A stretch of 16,638 bases of DNA. It comes from Candidatus Sulfopaludibacter sp. SbA3. GTDB lineage: Bacteria; Acidobacteriota; Terriglobia; 20CM-2-55-15. Location: assembly GCA_945861845.1 (NCBI GenBank), contig CAMAWS010000010.1:1-16638 (forward strand), read 5' to 3'. Positions 1-7,869 of the stretch are shown here, in pieces (positions within the stretch are counted from its first letter, which is position 1; the number at the start of each line of letters is the position of its first letter). The notes under the pieces are model-generated. The model was not told where the DNA came from and made no database searches. It saw nothing but the letters and a program-made list of their open reading frames with translations. A program made the position numbers and the translations under genes.

Positions 1-267
1 AGGAGCACCACCGAGGCGATTGATGCCCTGAAGAACGTTCCCTCCATTGGTGCGGAACCCGATCGCTTGACCAGCCAGCTGCTCCGATTAACGGAAGAGC
101 AGTACAAGGTCATAACGGATATCGAGCGCACGGGAAGAACGACCTTCGCTAACAATCAAAGGCTCAAGGATAACGCGAAGGAATACGGGAAACTCATGCG
201 GGCTTTTTCCGATTGGGTCAAAACCGACGGGCGCCGACTCGGGATTGAGATGGGAAAGCGCTCATGA
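1..267 (+). CDS. Hypothetical protein, 3' end only
   Basis: An open frame runs from the window edge to TGA at 265-267 and gives 88 residues with no stop, so this is the C-terminal part of a longer protein. A TTG lies at 67, but the frame is open upstream and the same hydrophilic, helix-prone character continues, so 67 is probably not the true start. The visible part is rich in Lys, Arg, Glu and Leu, with no membrane segment and no motif I recognise. It ends 24 bases before the tex start on the same strand. I cannot assign a function; the frame is believable because it is unbroken and has protein-like composition. Confidence 0.55.
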   Translation, partial: RSTTEAIDALKNVPSIGAEPDRLTSQLLRLTEEQYKVITDIERTGRTTFANNQRLKDNAKEYGKLMRAFSDWVKTDGRRLGIEMGKRS

Positions 268-270
268 CTT

Positions 271-279
271 TGGCATAAT
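271..279 (+). promoter_or_regulatory. Possible extended -10 promoter for tex
   Basis: TGGCATAAT has the form of an extended -10 element (TG, one base, then a hexamer close to TATAAT). I see no good -35 at 16-18 bases, which extended -10 promoters can tolerate. The hexamer at 274-279 would put the transcription start near 286, six bases before the tex ATG at 292. No Shine-Dalgarno-like purine run precedes that ATG. The transcript from this promoter would therefore be nearly leaderless. Prediction by eye only. Confidence 0.4.
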
Positions 280-291
280 CTGCTTCGCATC

Positions 292-2802
292 ATGCTCAGC
301 AACGAAGTCCTCATCAGGATCAGCAAGGAGGCCGGCGCTCCGGTTTCGCGTGTCGAGGCGGCAATCAAGCTCCTCGAGGAAGGCGGAACGGTTCCGTTCA
401 TCGCGCGCTACCGCAAGGAAGCCACCGGCAACCTCGATGAGGTCCAGATTCGCGACATCGAAGAAATGCGCGGATATTACGCCACCCTCGACGTTCGCCG
501 CGCGCGCGTGCTGGCGGCAATTCAGAAGCAGGGAAAGCTCACTGACGAACTGCAGCAGAAGATCAACGCCTGCTACAGCAAGAGCGAACTCGAAGACCTG
601 TACCTGTCTTACAGGACGAAAAAGAAGACCAAGGCGAGCCTGGCGATTGAGCGCGGACTGGACCCTCTAGCCAAATACATCCTGGCACAGGCCGGTGAAG
701 AGCCAGCGGAGGCTTTCGCGCAGCAGTTTGTGAATACAGAGAAGGAAGTTCCCACAGCGGAGGAAGCTGTTGAAGGGGCGCTTCACATTCTTGCCGAAAT
801 GATTGCCGAGAACCCTGTCTACAGGAAGCAGCTTCGCGAGCGGATGCTTGCCGAGGGGCTGCTGCGCGCCAAGGTCGCGCCCGGCAAGGAATCCGAGAAG
901 ACAAAGTACGAGATGTACTACAGCTTTGAGGAGACCGTGCCCAAGATCCCCTCACATCGCATGTTGGCGATCCGTCGCGGCAAGCGCGAAAACATCCTGA
1001 TTTATTCGATCGAACTGGATGCCGAAAAGACCATTGCGGCGATTCTCCCGGAAGTCATCAAAGATCCTCAGTCGCAATTTGCGCCACTCCTTGAACGGAG
1101 CGTCCGCGACGCTTACACAAGGCTTCTCGATCCATCGATCCAGATTGAAGTGCGGTCCATTTTGCGGGAGCGTTCCGAGTCCGAAGCGATCCGGGTGTTT
1201 GAAGATAATCTGCGGACACTCCTGCTCGCGCCACCAGCCGGGCAGCTGGGCGTGATTGGCATTGATCCTGGGCAGCGCACCGGATGCAAGCTTGCCGTCG
1301 TCGATCAGAGCGGGAAGTTCCTGGAGAACCAGACGATCTATCCAGCCGAGCCCAAGAAAGACCTCGAAGGGGCCGAAAAGATCCTCACCGAGTCGATTCA
1401 AAAGTTTAACGTGCGGGGCATAGCGATTGGGAACGGCACGGGCTCCCGTGAGACGGAGTCGTTTGTACGCGGGCTGATCGAAAAGCTGCAACTCGATATT
1501 TACGTGGTTGTCGTGAATGAATCGGGAGCGTCGGTTTATTCGGCATCGAAGCGGGCCCGCGAAGAGTTCCCGAATCTTGACGTCGCGGTACGGGGAGCGA
1601 TTTCCATCGCGCGCCGGTTGCAGGACCCCCTGGCGGAACTGGTGAAGATCGATCCCAAGTCGATAGGCGTAGGGCAGTACCAGCACGATGTGGATCAGAA
1701 GAACCTGAAGCAGAGCCTGGAAGCAGCGGTCGAATCCTGCGTGAATCGCGTGGGAGTGGACCTGAATAGCGCGTCAGTGGACCTGCTTCGATACGTTTCG
1801 GGAATCGGCGAGAAACTAGCGCAGGGAATTGTTGCCTACCGCGATCAGCACGGGTTGTTCCGGTCCCGCCAGCAGCTTCGGGAAATCGAAGGGTTCGGTG
1901 AAAAAAACTTCGAACAATCCGCAGGGTTTCTCCGTATCAAGGACGGAGAGAGCGCATTGGACCGGACGGCGATACACCCGGAATCCTATCCGATAGTCGA
2001 ACGGATAGCGGGTTCGATTGGAGTGCCCGTCGGCGAGCTTATTGAAAACCCGGAGAAAGTGAATTCCATTGATTTCCATGCGTTCGAGAATGACGCCGGC
2101 AAGTACACGCTTGCGGATATTCGCGACGAGTTGCTGAAACCCGGTCGAGATCCGCGCGACAAGTTCGCTGTAGCCAGGTTCCGTGAAGACGTGAAGGAGA
2201 TCACTGATCTCAAGGAAGGCATGGAACTCGAGGGCGCCGTCACGAATGTGACAAATTTCGGCGCATTCGTCGACCTGGGCGTACAACAGGACGGACTGGT
2301 TCACATTTCGGAGCTTTCACATAAATATATCCAGGATGCGCGGCAGGCTGTGAAGGTGGGCGACATCGTCAAAGTGAAAGTCATTGGCGTGGATACCACG
2401 ATGAAGCGCATCAGCTTGTCGATTAAAGCTGCTATTCCGAAACCGAAGCCGCAACCACGGCGCAAGAAACCCGCAGAGCAGCCAAAGGTCCAGCAACCCC
2501 AGGATGCCGCCGCTTCGGCAGCGCCAGGCCGTGGCGTTCCGCAACAACAGGACAGGCGGGACCGGCAGGACCGCCAGGGCATCCGTTCCGAGGGCAGACC
2601 TGGCCGTCCTCCGCAACGTTCCCCACAGCAGGGGCGTGAGCGGCCGCCGAGGCCACAGCAATCGCCTCCCAGGGATCGTGACGCTCAGCCTCAAAGGGTC
2701 CCCCGGCCTGTCATTGAAACTACGCCTGCTCCGCCTGCGTCGCCTGTGTCGATGGAAGAGAAAATCCGCCTTTTGCAGGAGAAATTCGGACGCACCCGGT
2801 AA
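292..2802 (+). CDS. tex: Tex family RNA-binding transcription accessory protein
   Basis: An 836-residue protein with the full Tex architecture. The N-terminal helical Tex domain covers about residues 1-315. A YqgF/RNase H-like domain starts near 319 (GIDPGQRTGCKLAVVD). The conserved Tex motif GVGQYQHDV is near 461. Helix-hairpin-helix motifs lie at about 491-550 (SGIGEKLAQGIVAYR, IEGFGEKNF), and an S1 RNA-binding domain covers about 643-713 (NFGAFVDLGVQQDGLVHISE). Tex proteins bind nucleic acid and affect transcription and RNA fate in the cytoplasm; the exact role varies by species. Residues from about 716 form a Pro/Gln/Arg-rich tail that is absent or short in the usual ~775-785-residue family members, ending in a short helix-like segment (MEEKIRLLQEKFG). 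It probably leads an operon with the permease pair 9 bases downstream. The ATG at 292 gives a standard Tex N-terminus. Confidence 0.96.
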   Translation: MLSNEVLIRISKEAGAPVSRVEAAIKLLEEGGTVPFIARYRKEATGNLDEVQIRDIEEMRGYYATLDVRRARVLAAIQKQGKLTDELQQKINACYSKSELEDLYLSYRTKKKTKASLAIERGLDPLAKYILAQAGEEPAEAFAQQFVNTEKEVPTAEEAVEGALHILAEMIAENPVYRKQLRERMLAEGLLRAKVAPGKESEKTKYEMYYSFEETVPKIPSHRMLAIRRGKRENILIYSIELDAEKTIAAILPEVIKDPQSQFAPLLERSVRDAYTRLLDPSIQIEVRSILRERSESEAIRVFEDNLRTLLLAPPAGQLGVIGIDPGQRTGCKLAVVDQSGKFLENQTIYPAEPKKDLEGAEKILTESIQKFNVRGIAIGNGTGSRETESFVRGLIEKLQLDIYVVVVNESGASVYSASKRAREEFPNLDVAVRGAISIARRLQDPLAELVKIDPKSIGVGQYQHDVDQKNLKQSLEAAVESCVNRVGVDLNSASVDLLRYVSGIGEKLAQGIVAYRDQHGLFRSRQQLREIEGFGEKNFEQSAGFLRIKDGESALDRTAIHPESYPIVERIAGSIGVPVGELIENPEKVNSIDFHAFENDAGKYTLADIRDELLKPGRDPRDKFAVARFREDVKEITDLKEGMELEGAVTNVTNFGAFVDLGVQQDGLVHISELSHKYIQDARQAVKVGDIVKVKVIGVDTTMKRISLSIKAAIPKPKPQPRRKKPAEQPKVQQPQDAAASAAPGRGVPQQQDRRDRQDRQGIRSEGRPGRPPQRSPQQGRERPPRPQQSPPRDRDAQPQRVPRPVIETTPAPPASPVSMEEKIRLLQEKFGRTR

Positions 2803-2811
2803 AGTGTTGCC

Positions 2812-4032
2812 ATGAATTTCAAGGAAGCTATTTTTATTGCGCTTTCTTCATTGCGGGCAAACCGCCTGCGATCCGTGCTCACGCTTCTCGGCATCGTTAT
2901 TGGAGTTACTGCGGTCATCGCAGTCGTGTCCGTCATCTCCGGTTTGAATGACTACGTTGCCCAGAGAATTTTCAACCTCGGGCCGGATGTCTTCACAATC
3001 AGCAGGCAGCCAGTCGTCATCACTTCGATAGAAGATTTCATAGATTCCCAGAAGCGTAAGAACCTGACGCTCGAGGACATGGAAGCTGTTCGCGAATTCT
3101 GCGTGGACTGTACCAGTGTCGGGTCGGTTGTCCGGGCGAACGGAAAAGTGAAATATGGCCGTGAGTTTCTGACGGGAACCGGGATCCAGGGCTATACGTC
3201 CGAAGTTGCTTCTATTCTCGGTTTGGAACTCGATTCGGGCCGGATCGTCACTGAATACGATGTGGAGCACGCGCGCAACGTTTGCATCATTGGCTATGAC
3301 ATTGTCGACAACCTTTTTCCGTTCGTGGATCCAGTTGGAAAGACGCTGCTGATCAATGACGAGCCGTTCCAGGTCATCGGCGTAGGGGTCAGACTCGGTT
3401 CCGCGTTTGGGCAGTCCCGCGACAATTGGGCCATCATCCCGATGACGCTTCACCAGAAGATGTTTGGATCGCGCCGGTCCATACAGATCTATGGCAAGGC
3501 CGCTGGCGAAACCCGCCTGGTTTCGGCTTCGGATCAGGCTCGGCTGGTCATGCGCGCACGGCATCATCTACCGTATAACAGCAAGGATGATTTTTCCCTC
3601 GGGACCAACGAGAACCTGATGGCAGTCTGGCGAAATATCAGCCGAACGTTTTTTGCAGTGACTACGGCTATTGCTGCCATTTCGCTGGTGGTCGGCGGAA
3701 TTGTCGTCATGAACATCATGCTGGTTTCGGTGACCGAGCGCACAAAAGAGATTGGAATAAGGAAGGCGAGTGGAGCACGGGCACACGACATCCTCGTTCA
3801 GTTCCTCGTGGAGTCTGCAGCATTGTCTTTGGTGGGCGGCCTGATAGGAATCATGCTTGGCGGCGTAATCGCAATAGCAGTGTCGTCATTTACGCCTCTG
3901 CCGGCTTCCATTAAGTGGTGGGCTGTGTTGCTCGCTATCGTCGCGTCGACGGGCATCGGCCTGTTTTTCGGAATCTACCCTGCGAGGAAGGCTGCAAAGC
4001 TGGATCCAATAGTGGCACTTCGTTATGAGTGA
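2812..4032 (+). CDS. MacB/FtsX-type ABC transporter permease (first of pair)
   Basis: A 406-residue inner-membrane permease of the type VII ABC (MacB-like) superfamily. It has an N-terminal transmembrane helix at about residues 18-45 (RLRSVLTLLGIVIGVTAVIA), a periplasmic MacB core domain to about 275, and three C-terminal helices at about 280-307, 327-358 and 370-393. The FtsX-family signature VMNIMLVSVTERTKEIGIRK follows the second helix. There is no Walker A or ABC signature, so the ATPase must be a separate protein, and none is encoded here. Such permeases do not open a channel but transmit ATP-driven motion to the periplasm, for efflux or lipoprotein-type handling. The substrate cannot be read from sequence. 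It starts 9 bases after tex and overlaps the next permease by 8 bases, so the two are probably translated together, perhaps as a heterodimer. Confidence 0.93.
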   Translation: MNFKEAIFIALSSLRANRLRSVLTLLGIVIGVTAVIAVVSVISGLNDYVAQRIFNLGPDVFTISRQPVVITSIEDFIDSQKRKNLTLEDMEAVREFCVDCTSVGSVVRANGKVKYGREFLTGTGIQGYTSEVASILGLELDSGRIVTEYDVEHARNVCIIGYDIVDNLFPFVDPVGKTLLINDEPFQVIGVGVRLGSAFGQSRDNWAIIPMTLHQKMFGSRRSIQIYGKAAGETRLVSASDQARLVMRARHHLPYNSKDDFSLGTNENLMAVWRNISRTFFAVTTAIAAISLVVGGIVVMNIMLVSVTERTKEIGIRKASGARAHDILVQFLVESAALSLVGGLIGIMLGGVIAIAVSSFTPLPASIKWWAVLLAIVASTGIGLFFGIYPARKAAKLDPIVALRYE

Positions 4033-5272
4033 ACTGTTCATCGTCGCGCTGGACTCCCTTCGGAAGAACAAGCTGAGATCTCTTCTCACCCTATTGGGAA
4101 TCGTGATCGGCGTGACGACGGTTATCGGCATGTCTTCGGTGATCAACGGACTCAATGCCAGCGTCGCCGGACAGTTCGAGAGCCTGGGATCGAACCTGAT
4201 TTTTGTGTATCGCTTCAGTCCGACCCTTCGCGGACGTGTTCCCCCGGAAATGCTCAATAGAAAACAGATCACGCTGGAAGACGCCGAAGCGATTGGCGAG
4301 CTCCCGCTCATCCAGGCTGTTTCTCCCGTTTACAGATGGTTCCAGGCAACCCCGAATTCCACGTCGTTTTCCGTTCGATATCGCGACCGGACAGCCAAGA
4401 ACACCATCATCGAAGGCGTAGCTCCCGATTACCAGCAGGTTTTCAACGTCCAGCTCGCCTCGGGAAGGTGGTTCAATGAGGCCGACGACAGGCACAGAGC
4501 CAACGTTGTGATACTGGGGAACGCCGTCATGGAGAGCCTTTTCTCGGCCAATGTCGATCCCATGGGGAAAGAGGTCGAGCTCGAAGGCACAGTGTTCCGC
4601 GTGATTGGCGTGATGCAGAAGCGGCAGAATGCGCTCACTCCAGGAACCAATCCCGAAGACAACATGGTGGAAATTCCGGTCGGCACTTTTCAGCGGCTGC
4701 ATCCCGAGTTCAAGGATCTCCGGCTTGCGGTTAAGGCTGCTTCCCAGGAAGTAATGCCGGCCGCCATAAACCAGATTGAGAACCTGTTGCGGAGCCGCCG
4801 CGGTCGTCGGCCCGCGGAAGAAAGCGACTTCGCGATCTTCACGCTGGAATCCTTTGCAACGCTCTGGAATGACATCTCGGGCGGAATATTCACTGTAATG
4901 CTGGCGATTTCGTCCCTTGCCCTTCTGGTCGGCGGCGTTGGCGTGATGAATATCATGCTCGTCTCTGTAACCGAGCGGACCCGGGAAATAGGAATTCGCA
5001 AGGCTATCGGGGCCAGGCGCCGGGATATCCTCATCCAATTTCTTTTCGAGGCAATGACACTTACCGCAGTGGGTGGAGTTGTGGGAATCGCGGCAGGGGG
5101 AGCCATCACCTTTCTTATCCGAACCCTGGTCCCGTTCCTCCCGGCATCCATGTCCGTTTTCTGGACCGTAATGGGATTTGTGACGTCCGTCGGGACCGGC
5201 TTGATCTTTGGGATCTATCCCGCCTATCGGGCTGCCGTACTCAGCCCGATTGAAGCGCTCAGGTACGAATAA
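4025..5272 (+). CDS. MacB/FtsX-type ABC transporter permease (second of pair)
   Basis: A 415-residue paralogue of the preceding gene with the same layout. It has an N-terminal helix (RSLLTLLGIVIGVTTVIGMS), a periplasmic MacB core domain to about 285, then helices at about 288-315, 337-367 and 378-400. The signature VMNIMLVSVTERTREIGIRK is nearly identical to that of its neighbour, while the periplasmic domains differ clearly, which fits an old duplication with divergence of the part that meets the substrate or partner. Its ATG lies inside the end of the upstream gene (ATGAGTGA), with no strong ribosome site of its own, so it probably relies on translational coupling. No ATPase subunit is encoded beside it. 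The partner and cargo are unknown. Confidence 0.93.
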   Translation: MSELFIVALDSLRKNKLRSLLTLLGIVIGVTTVIGMSSVINGLNASVAGQFESLGSNLIFVYRFSPTLRGRVPPEMLNRKQITLEDAEAIGELPLIQAVSPVYRWFQATPNSTSFSVRYRDRTAKNTIIEGVAPDYQQVFNVQLASGRWFNEADDRHRANVVILGNAVMESLFSANVDPMGKEVELEGTVFRVIGVMQKRQNALTPGTNPEDNMVEIPVGTFQRLHPEFKDLRLAVKAASQEVMPAAINQIENLLRSRRGRRPAEESDFAIFTLESFATLWNDISGGIFTVMLAISSLALLVGGVGVMNIMLVSVTERTREIGIRKAIGARRRDILIQFLFEAMTLTAVGGVVGIAAGGAITFLIRTLVPFLPASMSVFWTVMGFVTSVGTGLIFGIYPAYRAAVLSPIEALRYE

Positions 5273-5286
5273 AGGGGCAAACAACT

Positions 5287-5622
5287 ATGACTAAGGAAGA
5301 ATATTTCGAGCTGGCGGTTAATGCGTTCGGCGACGACAAGCTGGACCTGTCGATTGAGAACTACCTGAAGGCCCTGGAATTGGATCCCAACTACCAGGAT
5401 GCTCTCCATGGACTGGGCATGGCATTCTTTAACCATGGTCGAGTGGAAGAAGCTATTTCCACCGCAAAAAAGCTTATCGAACTCGATCCTGACGACGTAC
5501 TCGCCCATACCAGCCTCTCCATGTTCTACCAGTCCCAGAACCGGATCGAAGATGCCGAAAAAGAGGGGAATGTCGCGCGCATTATGGGGTGGAAGCAGGA
5601 GCTTCGAAAGGATCAGAAGTAG
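5287..5622 (+). CDS. Small TPR-repeat protein
   Basis: A 111-residue soluble protein made of about three tetratricopeptide repeats: residues ~3-35, ~37-70 and ~71-104. The typical spacing of small and aromatic residues and the inter-repeat LDPN/LDPD turns are visible (YLKALELDPN, AKKLIELDPDD). There is no signal peptide or membrane helix, so it is probably cytoplasmic. TPR folds bind partner proteins; the partner here is unknown. It starts 14 bases after the second permease, with a purine-rich AAAGGGG stretch before ATG, and is likely the last gene of the tex operon. It might act as an adaptor for the permeases or for the pilus-type ATPase downstream, but only position supports this. Confidence 0.88.
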   Translation: MTKEEYFELAVNAFGDDKLDLSIENYLKALELDPNYQDALHGLGMAFFNHGRVEEAISTAKKLIELDPDDVLAHTSLSMFYQSQNRIEDAEKEGNVARIMGWKQELRKDQK

Positions 5623-5670
5623 CCAAGCCGCGGAAGCCAGGACGGAGCCGCCCGGAAGCCGCTGTAAACG

Positions 5671-5700
5671 TTGACTTTGATGTTCCCCGGATGCGAGACT
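5671..5700 (+). promoter_or_regulatory. Weak candidate promoter for the pilB-like gene
   Basis: TTGACT at 5671-5676 is a close match to a -35 box. At 18 bases spacing the hexamer GAGACT (5695-5700) keeps only three of six -10 positions. No better -10 is present at the right distance, and no sigma-54 type GG/GC pair was seen. Reported because the 165-base gap after the TPR gene suggests a separate promoter; confidence is low. Confidence 0.2.
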
Positions 5701-5764
5701 ACCCTATCCGTAAAACCCTCTCGGGTCAATGCTCCCACACCATAATGGAGTGCCATGGATGGTG
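5688..5764 (+). promoter_or_regulatory. Structured leader of the pilB-like gene (three possible hairpins)
   Basis: Three self-complementary elements lie between the TPR gene and the pilB-like start. (1) CGGAT at 5688-5692 pairs with ATCCG at 5706-5710. (2) ACCC at 5715-5718 pairs with GGGT at 5723-5726 around a TCTC loop. (3) A two-part hairpin at 5738-5764 has an outer stem CACCAT/ATGGTG and an inner stem ATGG/CCAT with loop AGTG. A competing pairing of GGTCA (5724-5728) with TGACC (5763-5767) would enclose the third hairpin. This could be a regulatory leader, a protein-binding site or chance. I recognise no known riboswitch family. Confidence 0.3.
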
Positions 5765-5787
5765 ACCGATGAGATTTAGTGGGGTCC

Positions 5788-7863
5788 ATGTCAGCTGTCA
5801 TCAGCGAAACTGAACTTCTCGTCCAGTTTCTTAAGAATGTAAAACTGTTTGCCGAACTAAGCCCTGATAGTTTGGCAAAACTGGGTACATGTCTGAAGAC
5901 TGCAGAGTTTCCTCCCAATGAGGTGCTCGTTCGCGAGGGTGCGCCGGGCGTCTCGATGTACATCATCAAGTCCGGACTGGTGGAAGTACGTAAGAAGGAT
6001 CCCGCAACCGGCATCGATTTCCTGGTAGCGCAACTAACAGAAGGCGCGGCTGTTGGCGAAATGTCGCTGCTCACGGGAAAACCCCGGTCAGCCACCGTTA
6101 CAACGGTCCAGCCGACAGTTGTTTTCACCCTTACCCGCGCCGACTTCAGAAATCTCCTGACCCAGCATCCCGAAATTTCCCTCGGCCTTGCCCGAATTCT
6201 TGCTGAAAGACTCGAGGATGCGACCAAGCAGGTCGGCATCGAGTACATCAACCTCTTCAAGGGGAATTTCGACCCAAGAGTCGTTGGCCTCCTTCCGCAA
6301 GCGCTGGTGAGTCTTCACAAGGTCGTTCCCATTGCCTACGTCAACAACTCCGTCACTCTTGCAATGGTGAATCCCTCCAACCTCGTCGCGTTCGACGACG
6401 TCCGCCGGTACATCAAAGGAGTCATCATCGAACCGGTCGTCTGCACGGACGAGGACTTCCGGAAGTTCATGGACACGGTGTACCCGCACCTCATGGGAAT
6501 CAAGGAAGAACCAGCGGGATCGTCACTGAAAAGAGACGACAAAAGGGACGAGCGCCGGCGCGAAGAGAAGAGAAGGGCTGCCGCGGACACTCCGATGCAG
6601 AGTCTTGAGGATCTGCAAAACGAGATCCTGGGTGGCCTGGAAGTTCAGTCGGAAGAGGAAGAAAAACCGACTAACACGATGGAGCTCGCCACGGCGTCAG
6701 AGGATGCCCCGGTCGTGCGGCTGGCGAATAACATACTTGCTCTGGCCATCAACAAGGGTGCGAGCGATATTCACATCGAGCCGCAGGAAAAGGGAGTCGT
6801 GCTGAGACTGCGCATTGATGGCGTGCTTCACGTCGAAAACATCCTCTCGAAAAAGATACAGCTTCCTCTCGCATCGCGTTTGAAAATCCTGGCCAGGCTG
6901 GATATTTCCGAACGCCGAATGCCCCAGGACGGGCGTATCTCGATCAAGATAGACGAGCGCGCAATCGATTTCCGCGTCTCCACGGTACCGGCTAAGTTTG
7001 GAGAGAAGATCGTCATGCGCATCCTCGACAAGAGCGGCGCATTGTTGCCTCTCGACAAGATCATCGTCCATGGGCCCACTGTCGAAAAGCTGCGCTGGAT
7101 GATCAACCAGCCTTACGGAATTATCTATGTGACGGGTCCCACGGGTTCAGGAAAGACAACCACTCTTTACAGTTCACTCCAGGAAATCAACTCGCCCGAG
7201 ATCAACATCTCCACTGCCGAGGATCCCATCGAATACGACCTGGCCGGCCTCTGCCAGGTGCAGACCCACAAGGACATCGGCCTCGATTTCGCGCGCATCC
7301 TTCGAGCATTCCTCCGCCAGGATCCCGACGTGATCCTCGTGGGAGAAACCCGCGACCAGGAAACGGCGAAAATTTCCGTGGAGGCCGCGCTCACCGGTCA
7401 CCTTGTGTTTACGACACTGCACACCAACGACGCGCCGGGATCCTTCAGCCGTCTGGAAGAAATGGGTATCGAGCCATTTCTCATGGCGAACTCCACTATC
7501 GGAATAATCGCGCAACGCCTTGCACGGAAGCTTTGCCAGAACTGCAAGGTGCCGACCGAAGTCGACGAGACTACTCTTGGTTATTTCGGATATACCAGAG
7601 AAACCGCCCCAACTTTCTATACGGGCGAAGGCTGCGAGAAATGCAACCGCACAGGCAAGAAAGGCCGCGTCGGTATCTACGAACTTCTCTTGATGAACGA
7701 CGAACTGAAACGTGCCGTCGCCGGCGGCGCCAAGTCGGACGTCATTCGTGACCTCGCTGTGAAGAATGGCATGAAAACACTGAAGGACTACGCCATGATT
7801 CTGATGGCCGAAGGACTCACGTCTGTTGATGAAGTTCTGACCAACCTCGTCGTTGGCGGCTGA
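5788..7863 (+). CDS. PilB/GspE-family ATPase with N-terminal cyclic-nucleotide-binding domain
   Basis: A 691-residue type IV pilus or type II secretion assembly ATPase. Residues ~10-140 form a CRP-type cyclic-nucleotide-binding domain; the phosphate-binding cassette is intact (GEMSLLTGKPRSAT, with E91 and R100). Residues ~155-232 match the C-terminal half of the GspE/MshE N-terminal domain (VTLAMVNPSNLVAFDDVRRY). A charged linker spans ~240-300. The ATPase core follows, with Walker A GPTGSGKTT at 450-458, Walker B-type DPDVILVGE at 512-520 and the His box GHLVFTTLHTND at ~537-548. A zinc-type tetracysteine set is C583, C586, C616 and C619. It would power pilin or pseudopilin polymerisation at the inner membrane. 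No pilus or secretion partner lies nearby, so PilB versus GspE is open. The ATG at 5788 is preferred to the GTG at 5779. Confidence 0.93.
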   Translation: MSAVISETELLVQFLKNVKLFAELSPDSLAKLGTCLKTAEFPPNEVLVREGAPGVSMYIIKSGLVEVRKKDPATGIDFLVAQLTEGAAVGEMSLLTGKPRSATVTTVQPTVVFTLTRADFRNLLTQHPEISLGLARILAERLEDATKQVGIEYINLFKGNFDPRVVGLLPQALVSLHKVVPIAYVNNSVTLAMVNPSNLVAFDDVRRYIKGVIIEPVVCTDEDFRKFMDTVYPHLMGIKEEPAGSSLKRDDKRDERRREEKRRAAADTPMQSLEDLQNEILGGLEVQSEEEEKPTNTMELATASEDAPVVRLANNILALAINKGASDIHIEPQEKGVVLRLRIDGVLHVENILSKKIQLPLASRLKILARLDISERRMPQDGRISIKIDERAIDFRVSTVPAKFGEKIVMRILDKSGALLPLDKIIVHGPTVEKLRWMINQPYGIIYVTGPTGSGKTTTLYSSLQEINSPEINISTAEDPIEYDLAGLCQVQTHKDIGLDFARILRAFLRQDPDVILVGETRDQETAKISVEAALTGHLVFTTLHTNDAPGSFSRLEEMGIEPFLMANSTIGIIAQRLARKLCQNCKVPTEVDETTLGYFGYTRETAPTFYTGEGCEKCNRTGKKGRVGIYELLLMNDELKRAVAGGAKSDVIRDLAVKNGMKTLKDYAMILMAEGLTSVDEVLTNLVVGG

Positions 7864-7869
7864 CCTGCA

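Noticed and set aside
952..1686. A 244-codon minus-strand frame inside tex
   Set aside because: Tex is unmistakable on the plus strand through this stretch; the antisense translation has no domain and no ribosome site.
4091..5284. A 397-codon open frame on the minus strand opposite the second permease
   Set aside because: Its translation is hydrophilic and rich in His, Asp, Gly and Arg with no recognisable domain, and the plus strand carries a clear permease. It is a by-product of the codon bias.
5715..5770. Resemblance of the pilB leader end (GGTGACCGATGAG) to the 3' end of the GEMM-I c-di-GMP riboswitch (GGTTACCGATGG)
   Set aside because: The conserved GEMM core elements (the GGGCAAACC and GCAAAGCC regions and the receptor hairpin) are absent, and the distance between the pairing segments is too short. 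A covariance-model search would settle it.
5613..6260. A 215-codon minus-strand frame covering the leader and start of the pilB-like gene
   Set aside because: Low-order Ser/Arg/Thr-rich translation with no motif; the opposite strand carries the conserved cyclic-nucleotide domain.
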